From the NCBI GenBank assembly GCA_036522155.1, contig DATDGI010000283.1, positions 1 to 15,917 of the forward strand: a DNA stretch of 15,917 nt, in the 5' to 3' direction. The notes beneath the pieces are model-generated. The model saw only the letters and a list, made by a program, of their open reading frames with translations, did no database searches and was not told the origin of the DNA. Every line of letters begins with the position of its first letter. Position 1 is the stretch's first letter. The stretch is from UBA9676 sp036522155 (GTDB taxonomy: Bacteria; Actinomycetota; Actinomycetes; Streptosporangiales; Streptosporangiaceae). Shown here piece by piece: positions 6,474 to 12,604 of this stretch. A program made the position numbers and the translations under genes.

Positions 6474-7589
6474 CTATGACCGGCCCGGCGGCAGGAGGCC
6501 CAGCCCGAGCCAGTGAGCCAGATCCTTGATCTCGCGATCCACGGCGGCGGTCATGGCCGCGCTGAAGGGTACGTCCTGGTGGACCGCGCTGACCCGGAGC
6601 AGTCCGGCCTTCCGGTCGGCGGTGGCGTCGAGCTTGCCCACCAGCCGGTCCCCGTACAGGATCGGCAGCGCGAAGTACCCCCACCGGCGCTTGGCCGCTG
6701 GCTTGTACATCTCCAGCTGGTAGTCGAACTCGAAGATCTCGACGGTGCGCTTGCGGTCGTGGATGAGCCGGTCGAACGGCGACAGCAGCGCCGCCCGCCC
6801 CGGGAACGGCTGGCCCAGCAGCGAAGAATCGACCCGCCAGCTGCCGCTGACGCCCTCGACCACGGCCGGCTCGCCCGCCTCGCCCACGTCCCACGGCTCG
6901 ACCGGGCACTCCGGCCCCCGGGCCCGGGCGATGCCCAGCGAGCGCAGCCGCCGCTCGTCCCGGATGCGCCGCGCCTCGCCCGCGGGGACGACCGGGTCAT
7001 CGGGGTAGACGCGGGCCGCGAGATCCCACAGCCGGTCGCCGCCGCTGCGCCCGGCAACGGCCACCTCGCCCCGCACCACCATGAACTCCAGCAGCTGGCT
7101 GACGTTGCGGTTGTTGGTCCACCCGGTCGACTTCCACGGCACCTTGCAGGTGTCGGGCACATCGCGGGACGGCAGCGGCCCGGCGGAGGCGAGCCGATCC
7201 AGGATGTCCCTGCGGCACGCGTCGTTGGCGCGCACCCAGTCGCGGTTGGATTTCCGCCACCCGGGCATCTGCCCGCGCTCGGCCCGCTCCCAGCCGGCCA
7301 TGTCCGCGCGGTACAGCGCCAGGTCCTCGCTGGGCCGGATCATCGCCCGCAACTCCAGCAGCGTCCGGTTCTCCAGCGCCGCGCTCAGATCGGCGGGGGA
7401 GTACGACGACCCGAGCCGGCTCCAGGCCACCAGGTCGGCGCTCGGCGCGATGGCCGCGACCGGGTCGATCTGCAGCAGGGTCAGCTGGCGGACCGCCTCC
7501 AGCAGCTCGTCCGGCCGCCTGCTGTCCAGGAACTGCGCCCGCACGGCGATGCGGCGCGCGTCGGCACGCGAAAGCTCGTGGACGGTCAC
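6474..7589 (-). CDS. YcaQ/AlkX-type DNA glycosylase (HTH_42, winged helix)
   Basis: 371 aa from the GTG at 7589. HTH_42 proteins (AlkZ of Streptomyces, YcaQ/AlkX of E. coli) are DNA glycosylases that remove bulky alkyl adducts and unhook interstrand crosslinks. Near the N-terminus, ELSRADARRIAVRAQ leads into LTLLQIDPVAAI: the QID triplet (Q40, D42) matches the QxD catalytic signature of the YcaQ/AlkX branch, as opposed to QxQ in AlkZ. Further family features are LELRAMIRPSEDLALYRADM, the lattice-type winged-helix repeats, and the C-terminal YGDRLVGKLDATADRKAG. The alternative GTG at 7670 overlaps the upstream stop (GTGA) and would add 27 unconserved residues; I prefer 7589 because homology begins there and TAGCCT lies seven bases ahead. 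It lies third in a minus-strand cluster. Confidence 0.85.
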   Translation of the reverse strand: MTVHELSRADARRIAVRAQFLDSRRPDELLEAVRQLTLLQIDPVAAIAPSADLVAWSRLGSSYSPADLSAALENRTLLELRAMIRPSEDLALYRADMAGWERAERGQMPGWRKSNRDWVRANDACRRDILDRLASAGPLPSRDVPDTCKVPWKSTGWTNNRNVSQLLEFMVVRGEVAVAGRSGGDRLWDLAARVYPDDPVVPAGEARRIRDERRLRSLGIARARGPECPVEPWDVGEAGEPAVVEGVSGSWRVDSSLLGQPFPGRAALLSPFDRLIHDRKRTVEIFEFDYQLEMYKPAAKRRWGYFALPILYGDRLVGKLDATADRKAGLLRVSAVHQDVPFSAAMTAAVDREIKDLAHWLGLGLLPPGRS

Positions 7590-7596
7590 GGACCCC

Positions 7597-7602
7597 AGGC
7601 TA
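7597..7602 (-). promoter_or_regulatory. Candidate leaderless -10 of the glycosylase gene
   Basis: TAGCCT on the minus strand, exactly 7 nt before the GTG at 7589. TAGNNT six to eight bases before a start codon is the signature of leaderless transcripts in actinobacteria. There is no good ribosome site in this space, which supports the idea. No clear -35. Confidence 0.4.
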
Positions 7603-7666
7603 GGCGACAGCCTCCGGCCGGAATGATGGCTCGTGGTGGCCGCCTCCCGGACCTGAACCGGTACCG

Positions 7667-8233
7667 TCACCGCGCCTCATGGCCTGGTGGGGTGGCGTCC
7701 TGGCCGGGGGCCACCGGCCTCGCCTCCAGATCGGGGTCGCGCAGGAACCGGTCCACCAGCCCGGCCGGCCCGCCGATGCAGGTCCAGTCGTCGTCCCACA
7801 GCGTGGACAGCAGCCAGGAGCGGTCGGCCGGGAACATCAGGTTGGGCAGGGCACCCTTCCAGAACGACCAGGGGCCGCTCCGGCGCCAGGTGGCGGCCTG
7901 CTCCGGCCCCGCCTCGACCAGCACGTAGTGCCACCCCGAGTACAAGGTCACCTTCGGCGCGCCGGGGAAGACGATGTCATCGGCGCCGGTGTCGAGGTAG
8001 CCAAGCCACCACGGCTGGCCGGCCGAGTGCTCGCTCAGCAGCGCGAGCACGGCCCGGTCATGGGTGTCCTGCCCTCTGCCTGCATAGGGCAGGACGACGG
8101 TGGCGTAGGCCTCGAAGACCGGCGGGATGGCAGAAGTGATGTCCAGCCCGATGGACGTGCCCTCGGCGATCCACGCGACCTCGGCGTCGGTCCCGATACG
8201 CCACGTGCTGCCGCCCCTGGCCAGCCTCACCAC
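7667..8233 (-). CDS. Conserved actinobacterial protein of unknown function
   Basis: 188 aa from the GTG at 8233 (203 aa if the GTG at 8278, which overlaps the upstream stop as GTGA, is used). I favour 8233: TAGGCT lies 7 nt ahead, and the conserved-looking part begins with VVRLARGGSTWRIG. The protein is soluble, with no signal peptide or helix, and rich in aromatic residues: DITSAIPPVFEAYATVVLP, GQPWWLGYLDTG, SGWHYVLVEAGPEQAATWR and DRSWLLSTLWDDDWTCIGG. The SAIPPVFEAYAT and WHYVLVEAGP blocks look like those of hypothetical proteins common in streptomycetes and relatives; I know no function for them. Its stop overlaps the alternative upstream start of the glycosylase gene, so the two may be co-expressed. 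Confidence 0.75.
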   Translation of the reverse strand: MVRLARGGSTWRIGTDAEVAWIAEGTSIGLDITSAIPPVFEAYATVVLPYAGRGQDTHDRAVLALLSEHSAGQPWWLGYLDTGADDIVFPGAPKVTLYSGWHYVLVEAGPEQAATWRRSGPWSFWKGALPNLMFPADRSWLLSTLWDDDWTCIGGPAGLVDRFLRDPDLEARPVAPGQDATPPGHEAR

Positions 8234-8240
8234 GCCCGCC

Positions 8241-8246
8241 AGCCTA
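8241..8246 (-). promoter_or_regulatory. Candidate leaderless -10 of the unknown gene
   Basis: TAGGCT on the minus strand, 7 nt before the GTG at 8233, the same hexamer type and spacing as ahead of the neighbouring glycosylase gene. It supports the shorter start. No consensus -35 is obvious. Confidence 0.4.
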
Positions 8247-8274
8247 GATGCCCCGTCACCCGGCGGCTCGTGGG

Positions 8275-8841
8275 TCACCCGGTGGAGTAGTGGTTGACCA
8301 GCGCCTGGAGGAAGTAGGTGGCCAGCTCACAGCCGGCGAAGGCGATGGGGATCGCGGCCCAGGCGGCGATCCGGGAACGGCGGGTGAGCAGCGCCGCGAC
8401 CAGAATGAGGGCGCCGGTCAGCCACCAGGTCAGGTTGTGGGCGTCGAGGGCCCGGGCGGCCAGCGTCAGGCATTGGGCGGTCTGCGTGGTCGGAAGGGCG
8501 TTGCAGGCCGCCTGAGCGCTGCCGTCGGCTCCCGCGAGTGCCCCCGGGGCCGTCGGCCAGACCAGCCAGGCGAACAGAGCGGCGGCCACCGCGGCAAGGT
8601 GCCACCAGCTTGCGGGCTCGGCACCAGATGCGCGGGTCTGCCACCACTGCACAAGGCCGACTCCCAGTGCCACCGCGGCGGGGGCCAGCAGCACCGGCAC
8701 GGCGACCGCCGGGGGCGAGTTGTAGGTGACGAGGGAGAAGACCAGTTCGGCGACCACCGCGCCGAAGACCACGATCCACCCGGTGACGCCCGCTTCCCAG
8801 GGATGGGTCAGCAGCGGCCGCGACGCTCGCTTGTCACTCAT
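8275..8841 (-). CDS. Five-helix membrane protein, unknown function
   Basis: 188 aa, starting at ATG 8841 (MSDKRASRP). Hydrophobic helices at about residues 21-40, 46-67, 78-96, 137-153 and 158-182. The loop between helices 3 and 4 contains two cysteines (AACNALP, AQCLTLA) about 11 residues apart, which could form a disulfide if extracytoplasmic. The first helix carries a glutamate (VVAEL) and the last CELATYF, so charged residues lie within the membrane. I do not recognise the family. The stop overlaps the alternative GTG of the next gene (GTGA). It is divergent from the metallopeptidase-like gene, with only 95 bp between start codons. Confidence 0.75.
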   Translation of the reverse strand: MSDKRASRPLLTHPWEAGVTGWIVVFGAVVAELVFSLVTYNSPPAVAVPVLLAPAAVALGVGLVQWWQTRASGAEPASWWHLAAVAAALFAWLVWPTAPGALAGADGSAQAACNALPTTQTAQCLTLAARALDAHNLTWWLTGALILVAALLTRRSRIAAWAAIPIAFAGCELATYFLQALVNHYSTG

Positions 8842-8924
8842 CGGCCGGGTATGGATCCACGATCCGGAGTCCCGGGTGCTTCGGCGCGTATGAGGTGGCT
8901 CGGCCCGTCCACGGCAGGAAAGTC

Positions 8925-8930
8925 TATGGT
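8925..8930 (+). promoter_or_regulatory. Candidate leaderless -10 of the HExxH gene
   Basis: TATGGT, 6 nt before the ATG at 8937. The intervening GAGGCG is too close to the start to work as a normal ribosome site, so a leaderless transcript is the simpler reading. Confidence 0.35.
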
Positions 8931-8936
8931 GAGGCG

Positions 8937-9752
8937 ATGGACGTAGCGAAGCACCAAGGGCTTGCTTCGCTGTCGGGCTTCCCGTTTGAGGTTCGCACCA
9001 GCGCCTCGACGCGCGAGCAGGCTGGGCGGTTGGCTGACCGTTGCGTTAGGGCCTACTCGTACCTAGGCGAAATCCTTGCGTTCCGTCCCCGGTGCGCGCT
9101 CGTAGTGCTCAACCGAGCCGACTGGTCCGAACGCGCGTCGAACCCTCTGTACGGCATGCCGTACTACAGCGCTGGCAATCTCTTCCTCGCAGGCGAGCCC
9201 TCAGACCTCATCGCTCGGCTTGAGGAGGTGGCTAGTTCTGCTCCTCCTGTAGCAGCCCAGGTACTCGATCAGGTCTACGGGACAGGTGCCGACCGCCTGG
9301 TGCCTTTCGCCGACATGCTTGTCGTCCACGAGCTGGCGCACGCCTTCCACGACGGTTTTCCCTTTCTATTCCCGCGGTCGTGGCTGATGGAGCTCTTCGC
9401 CAACATGGCGCTCTACGCCTTCGTGGTTGCCAAAGAACCCGATCGGAGCTTGCATCTCGAGACGTTTCCACGGGTTGCGTTGGAGAACTGCCTGCTCAAG
9501 CCGGTCGCGCGTGACCTCCGCTACTTCGAGGCGTTCTATCCGGACATTGAGCCGCTCACCTACGTCTGGTACCAGTTCCGCCTCACGATGATGGCCAAGG
9601 GTCTCATCGACGCAGCAGGTCCAACCGTGCTCCGCCGCCTCTGGGACGCGTTCGCCCTTTCGGACGAGCAACTCGCTGGCGTGCTCGGCGGCCGGGTCCA
9701 CCCGGCGGCGGGCCAGTGGCTGACATCGTGGAACGAACTGCAGTGGACATGA
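8937..9752 (+). CDS. Putative zinc metallopeptidase-like protein (HExxH)
   Basis: 271 aa from ATG 8937. An in-frame GTG at 8895 adds 14 residues but overlaps the promoter-like region, so I reject it. Residues 131-135 are HELAH in the context LVVHELAHAFHDG, a textbook HExxH zinc site, and Glu152 in WLMELFANMALY, 16 residues after the second His, is the likely third ligand (gluzincin arrangement). There is no signal peptide or membrane helix, so it is probably cytoplasmic. The N-terminal FEVRTSASTREQAGRLADRC part resembles the lead-in of other bacterial zincins without a named family. The gene is visibly lower in GC than its neighbours and uses more A/T-ending codons, suggesting acquisition. 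It ends 28 bp before the outermost tRNA-Arg 3'-end copy. Substrate unknown. Confidence 0.75.
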   Translation: MDVAKHQGLASLSGFPFEVRTSASTREQAGRLADRCVRAYSYLGEILAFRPRCALVVLNRADWSERASNPLYGMPYYSAGNLFLAGEPSDLIARLEEVASSAPPVAAQVLDQVYGTGADRLVPFADMLVVHELAHAFHDGFPFLFPRSWLMELFANMALYAFVVAKEPDRSLHLETFPRVALENCLLKPVARDLRYFEAFYPDIEPLTYVWYQFRLTMMAKGLIDAAGPTVLRRLWDAFALSDEQLAGVLGGRVHPAAGQWLTSWNELQWT

Positions 9753-9780
9753 CCATGGGGTTTCGGGTGGTGCGCCAGGC

Positions 9781-9822
9781 GCACCTGGCAGGACTCGAAC
9801 CTGCGGCCGACTGCTTAGAAGG
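9781..9822 (-). repeat. Displaced tRNA-Arg 3' half, outer copy (att-like)
   Basis: A 42-bp match, with three mismatches, to the 3' half of the intact tRNA-Arg at 12532-12573, in the same orientation. It spans the anticodon loop (TTCTAA…) through the variable loop and T-arm to the acceptor strand. There is no 5' half, so it is not a gene. The position fits the displaced end left when an element integrates into the tRNA 3' end. Confidence 0.8.
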
Positions 9823-9917
9823 TCGTCTCGGGCAGGGGGTCAACCTGCTCCGGTCCAGCTTGGCTATCACGCGCACTGCCCGCGAGTGGCCGCTGGAGAC
9901 CGCCTATGTCTGCCTAT

Positions 9918-9938
9918 TCTGGCACGGATCTGGCACGG
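9918..9938. repeat. Tandem TCTGGCACGG repeats (candidate integrase arm sites)
   Basis: Two exact 10-bp copies with an 11-bp period, about 95 bp inside the outer att-like copy. Direct repeats of about 10 bp near an att core are typical of arm-type binding sites for tyrosine integrases. No integrase gene remains beside them. Confidence 0.4.
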
Positions 9939-10036
9939 TAGGTCACTGGGTTCTGGGCACTACGAGGTGCCTCTCCGGCATGTCAGGCAGTCTCCCCTGG
10001 GTGCGCTGACCTTGGGCGACGTGGCAAGGCCCGTAA

Positions 10037-10049
10037 CGTTCCCGGAACG
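10037..10049. promoter_or_regulatory. Palindrome near the -35 of the membrane-protein gene
   Basis: CGTTCC-C-GGAACG, a perfect 13-bp inverted repeat located about 10 bp upstream of the candidate -10 TAGCGT. Its position suits an operator. Confidence 0.35.
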
Positions 10050-10058
10050 CCGCGCGCG

Positions 10059-10064
10059 TAGCGT
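10059..10064 (+). promoter_or_regulatory. Candidate leaderless -10 of the membrane-protein gene
   Basis: TAGCGT, 8 nt before the ATG at 10073, with no ribosome site between. It matches the TAGNNT-plus-short-gap arrangement seen ahead of several other genes in this window. Confidence 0.35.
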
Positions 10065-10072
10065 TGCCTCTC

Positions 10073-11302
10073 ATGGTGGGGGTACCGGCGGCGGGCGGGC
10101 CGGAACCGGCCGCGGCCCGCTTCCGGCTGGCGTCTCCGGTGACAGCGACGGTCCTGGCCGTCCTGACGCTGATGCTGCTGGCCGGAGCGCTAGTGCTGAG
10201 CGCCCTGGTCGGTCAGCTGTCGGTCCTGGGCTCGGGGCCGATTGTCCCTATCGCGGTGGTCTACGCGGCGGTGGGCTTCGTCGTGGCCCGCCGCCAGCCG
10301 GGCAATCCGATCGGCTGGATCCTGATCACCTTCATCGTGGTGTTCCTGCTGAGCGGCGTTGGCGGCGGGTATGCCGCCCTGTACTACCGGTTCGGCCACC
10401 ATGGCCTCCCGCTGGCCCCGGTCGCCGTGCTGCTCACGCCGTTGTGGGCACCGGCGCTGCTGTTGTTCCCGGTGGTGATCTTGCTGTTCCCGGACGGCAG
10501 GCTGGCGGCGCGGCGCTGGCGGTGGGTACTGCGGGCCTATGTGGTGGCCGGAGCGCTGGCGTCGGCGGCCGCCTTTGCCCCGGCGGTCACCGCCGTGGCC
10601 CGTCATGACGTCCGCATCGACGCCGCCGGCAACCTGATCAGCACCGGGCAGCCGCACGGCGGGCCCCTCGCCGCGGCGGGGGTACTGGTCCTGGGCTTGA
10701 TCCTGGTGATCGTGCTGTCGTTCGTGGCCCACCAGGTTCTTAGCTGGCGGCGCGCCACGGGCCAGCGGCGCCAGCAGCTGAAGTGGCTGGCCACCGGCGC
10801 CGCGGTTACCCTAGCCGTGATCGCCGTGTCGTTGGGGATCAGCTCGACCAGCGTCGTAGGAGAGATTCTCGGGATCGGGCTGGCCGCGCTGCCGGTGGGC
10901 ATCGGCGTGGGGATCTTGAAGTACCGGCTGTATGAGATCGACCGGATCATCAGCCGGACCCTGGCGTACGCGATCGTGACCGGGGTGCTGGTTGGGGTAT
11001 ACGCCGGGCTGGTGCTGCTGGTCACCCAGGTGCTGGGATTCCACAGTTCGGTAGCGGTGGGCGTGTCCACGCTGGCCGCGGCGGCGCTGTTTAACCCGCT
11101 GCGACACCGGGTGCAGCGGACGGTGGACCGCCGGTTCAACCGGGCACGGTATGACGCCGACCAGACCGTGACGGCGTTCGCGGCCCGGCTGAAAGACGCG
11201 GTCGACCTGGACTCTGTTCGCGACGACTTGGCCGCCGTCGTGGAGAAGGCTCTCGAACCGGCTCACGTGTCGGTGTGGATCCGGGCTGCCGAACGGCAGT
11301 GA
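10073..11302 (+). CDS. Multi-pass membrane protein resembling a histidine-kinase sensor module
   Basis: 409 aa from ATG 10073; a TTG three codons earlier is also in frame. About nine hydrophobic helices occupy residues 20-330: VYAAVGFVVARRQPGNPIGWIL early, LLLFPVVILLFPDGRL in the middle, then GILKYRLYEIDRIISRTLAY and VYAGLVLLVTQVLGF. After the last helix come FNPLRHRVQRTVDRRFNRARYDA and a short helical tail ending EPAHVSVWIR. This is the arrangement seen in many actinobacterial membrane proteins that form the sensor half of atypical histidine kinases, where a GAF or kinase domain would follow. Here the protein stops at that point, with no H-box or ATPase domain. Stand-alone versions are common, so this is probably not a truncation. 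It lies between two tRNA-derived att-like copies, yet its GC content is host-like. Confidence 0.8.
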   Translation: MVGVPAAGGPEPAAARFRLASPVTATVLAVLTLMLLAGALVLSALVGQLSVLGSGPIVPIAVVYAAVGFVVARRQPGNPIGWILITFIVVFLLSGVGGGYAALYYRFGHHGLPLAPVAVLLTPLWAPALLLFPVVILLFPDGRLAARRWRWVLRAYVVAGALASAAAFAPAVTAVARHDVRIDAAGNLISTGQPHGGPLAAAGVLVLGLILVIVLSFVAHQVLSWRRATGQRRQQLKWLATGAAVTLAVIAVSLGISSTSVVGEILGIGLAALPVGIGVGILKYRLYEIDRIISRTLAYAIVTGVLVGVYAGLVLLVTQVLGFHSSVAVGVSTLAAAALFNPLRHRVQRTVDRRFNRARYDADQTVTAFAARLKDAVDLDSVRDDLAAVVEKALEPAHVSVWIRAAERQ

Positions 11303-11386
11303 CGCGGAACCGGCGGAGGACGCGCGCGGGCTAGGCGATCATCATGAGTGGCGCAGCTAGAGCCTTGACCTGGGCGTTTGGCTGGC

Positions 11387-11428
11387 GCGCCTGGCAGGAC
11401 TCGAACCTGCGGCCGGCTGCTTAGAAGG
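11387..11428 (-). repeat. Displaced tRNA-Arg 3' half, inner copy (att-like)
   Basis: A 42-bp match, with a single mismatch, to 12532-12573 of the intact tRNA-Arg, same orientation, ending one base past the anticodon loop exactly as the outer copy does. It lacks the 5' half. The higher identity, compared with three mismatches in the outer copy, suggests a younger insertion. Confidence 0.85.
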
Positions 11429-11511
11429 TACGGCCAATGAGGCCAGGATGATGCCTGACGTGGACTTTCATGAGTGCTTCGACCGCAATAGATCAGGACA
11501 GACCGGGCTGG

Positions 11512-11534
11512 TTGCTACAAGATATGGCTACAGA
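11512..11534. repeat. GCTACA repeats at the left end of the element
   Basis: TTGCTACA (11512-11519) followed by GGCTACAGA (11526-11534). The same TTGCTACA occurs at 12462-12469, beside the intact tRNA. Paired short repeats at both ends, in one orientation, suggest integrase arm sites. Confidence 0.4.
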
Positions 11535-11542
11535 GCTGTGAT

Positions 11543-12061
11543 TCATGAGGGAGACGACGCAGTCGGATCCGGTACCCGCCACTCTGGAGGTTCCATATAT
11601 ATGTCGTCAGCCTGAGGGACGCCGAGTTCACGCCTCGCCGCGATGGTAAACCGTGGCAGCCATTCAAGGGTAAGGGCAAATGGGCCATCGGGTTGCTCAT
11701 CCTCACGGGGAGGTTTGCCATCCACCTGGCGCATCAGTCCCCATGCGTAACGCATGAGATGCCTACCTGCTTCTTGCACTTCCTTAGATGCAGAAATCAG
11801 CCTTAGGAGTTCATAATGAACCCAAGCCTCATGATGCGCTTGGCTGGCGGATTCCCTCAGTGACGCATCTGAGGGCTGGCTCTTCCATTTAAGAGTCAGC
11901 TCTCTTGTGCGTACAATGGCGCCAGTAAATTCGGCGCAGCTAGTACGCAAGGCTTCACGTCGAGAACGATTGACTTCCATTCGTGACCGACGCGTCTCCA
12001 CAAGCAATGTTCCGGATATCCCAAGCAACGTTCCGATCAGTGCAAAAATCGCAGCGGCCAT
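11543..12061 (-). CDS. Hypothetical membrane-anchored coiled-coil protein
   Basis: 172 aa from ATG 12061, with GGAAGGG about eight bases upstream. One N-terminal hydrophobic helix (AIFALIGTLLGISGTLLV, about residues 4-21) is followed by a basic, helical stretch (ETRRSRMEVNRSRREALRTSCAEF begins it) and a long charged alpha-helical region to about residue 130. The topology is a short membrane anchor with a cytoplasmic coiled coil. Proteins with this N-terminal helix followed by R/E-rich helices and an E-F-x-GA motif are frequent hypotheticals in streptomycetes and on their accessory elements; none has a function known to me. The low GC and codon use set it apart from the chromosomal genes, and it is the only solid gene inside the putative tRNA-Arg element. 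Confidence 0.75.
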   Translation of the reverse strand: MAAAIFALIGTLLGISGTLLVETRRSRMEVNRSRREALRTSCAEFTGAIVRTRELTLKWKSQPSDASLRESASQAHHEAWVHYELLRLISASKEVQEAGRHLMRYAWGLMRQVDGKPPREDEQPDGPFALTLEWLPRFTIAARRELGVPQADDIYMEPPEWRVPDPTASSPS

Positions 12062-12137
12062 CGGTCAACCCTTCCCTGGCTATCAGCGCTCCAAGCCGAG
12101 ATTATCGACGGTCCTAATGGTTCCACATAGGCGATCG

Positions 12138-12416
12138 TCAGCGGTAGTCACGCAGCGGCTGGTGGCACCGCCGGCCCTCGGACTCCTGCCATCTCTCCGA
12201 CAGGCGCCCCTGAATCCCTGCGGCGCTCTCGACATCGAGGAAGAGGGCGAGGACTAGCAGGGCGACTACAGCATCCCGAATAGTCAGTCGGAAGGGGGGC
12301 TCACGGAATGCAGTCTGTGGAGAAAGGATGTAGCAGCACGCTCCGATGGGTAGCGGTCCTTGAGCACCCTGACCAGATCTACACCGACACTGACGAGCAA
12401 GCCCGCCGCGACGCAC
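12138..12416 (-). CDS. Possible small membrane protein on the element
   Basis: 92 aa if the GTG at 12416 is used. The only protein-like feature is one hydrophobic helix (AVVALLVLALFLDVES, mid-protein) followed by a charged tail (GRLSERWQESEGRR). It has the same strand as the coiled-coil gene and lies 76 bp upstream of it. The start is poor and the first 40 residues look non-coding. It overlaps, on the opposite strand, the 49-codon frame at 12308-12457, so at most one of the two is likely real. Confidence 0.22.
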   Translation of the reverse strand: MRRGGLARQCRCRSGQGAQGPLPIGACCYILSPQTAFREPPFRLTIRDAVVALLVLALFLDVESAAGIQGRLSERWQESEGRRCHQPLRDYR

Positions 12417-12457
12417 TCACCCGGCTACATGGGCTGCTCGACACAGCCCAGGACTGA
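12308..12457 (+). pseudogene. Short frame, possible integrase C-terminal remnant
   Basis: 49 codons ending DQIYTDTDEQARRDALTRL then HGLLDTAQD. The tail, with Y followed by an acidic/Ala/Arg amphipathic helix, resembles the last residues of actinobacterial tyrosine integrases after the catalytic Tyr region. It stops just before the TTGCTACA/TGCTACAGA repeats and the tRNA att site, where an int gene would be expected to end. No catalytic R-H-R-Y set remains, so this is suggestive only. Confidence 0.25.
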
Positions 12458-12461
12458 CCCG

Positions 12462-12483
12462 TTGCTACAGAAACTGCTACAGA
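12462..12483. repeat. TGCTACAGA direct repeats at the right end of the element
   Basis: TGCTACAGA at 12463-12471 and again at 12475-12483, a 12-bp period. The first copy extends to TTGCTACA, matching 11512-11519 at the other end of the segment. They are candidate arm-type integrase sites about 50 bp from the tRNA core. Confidence 0.45.
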
Positions 12484-12530
12484 CGGGTTGTCCGTGATCT
12501 TCGATTCGGGGTTCCGTGCCTCTGACCTGG

Positions 12531-12604
12531 TGCGCCTGGCAGGACTCGAACCTGCGACCGGCTGCTTAGAAGGCAGCTGCTCTGTCCATCTGAGCTACAG
12601 GCGC
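12531..12604 (-). tRNA. tRNA-Arg(UCU)
   Basis: Intact 74-nt cloverleaf with a genome-encoded CCA following (12528-12530). Acceptor stem GCGCCTG/CAGGCGC, D-arm GCTC/GAGC, anticodon stem GCTGC/GCAGC around the loop CTTCTAA (anticodon TCT), variable loop of five, T-arm GCAGG/CCTGC with loop TTCGAGT, discriminator A. It reads AGA codons, which are rare in such a high-GC genome. Its 3' half (12532-12573) is repeated twice to the left, marking it as an integration target that has been kept functional. Confidence 0.96.

Larger units (their letters stand above)
9753..10036. other. Intergenic region with att-like core and short tandem repeats
   Basis: No convincing gene. In order it contains a perfect 17-bp palindrome GGTGCGCCAGGCGCACC (9769-9785), the outer tRNA-Arg 3'-half copy (9781-9822), and two tandem copies of TCTGGCACGG (9918-9927 and 9929-9938). 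The pattern resembles the end of an integrated element. Short open frames here are not recognisable. Confidence 0.55.
11387..12573. mobile_element. Putative tRNA-Arg-integrated remnant element
   Basis: About 1.1 kb bounded by the inner 3'-half copy and the intact tRNA-Arg. It is clearly lower in GC than the flanks. It carries TTGCTACA-type repeats near both ends and one good gene (11543-12061, minus). It contains no intact integrase, so it is either a decayed element or one mobilised in trans. Boundaries are inferred from the 42-bp direct repeats. Confidence 0.6.

Noticed and set aside
6513..7928. A 471-codon + strand frame opposite the glycosylase cluster
   Set aside because: Antisense shadow of high-GC genes; composition is Arg/Pro/His/Gln-rich without motifs, while the minus strand shows HTH_42 signatures.
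8895..8936. Earlier GTG start for the HExxH protein
   Set aside because: It precedes the TATGGT -10-like box and adds residues without family character.
10044..10065. ECF-sigma promoter (GGAAC…CGTT) ahead of the membrane-protein gene
   Set aside because: The spacing between the two elements is about 13 nt, shorter than the roughly 16-18 expected; the TAGCGT box fits better.
9781..11428. The 42-bp tRNA-like copies as tRNA genes
   Set aside because: They lack the acceptor 5' strand, D-arm and 5' half of the anticodon stem, so cannot fold as tRNAs.
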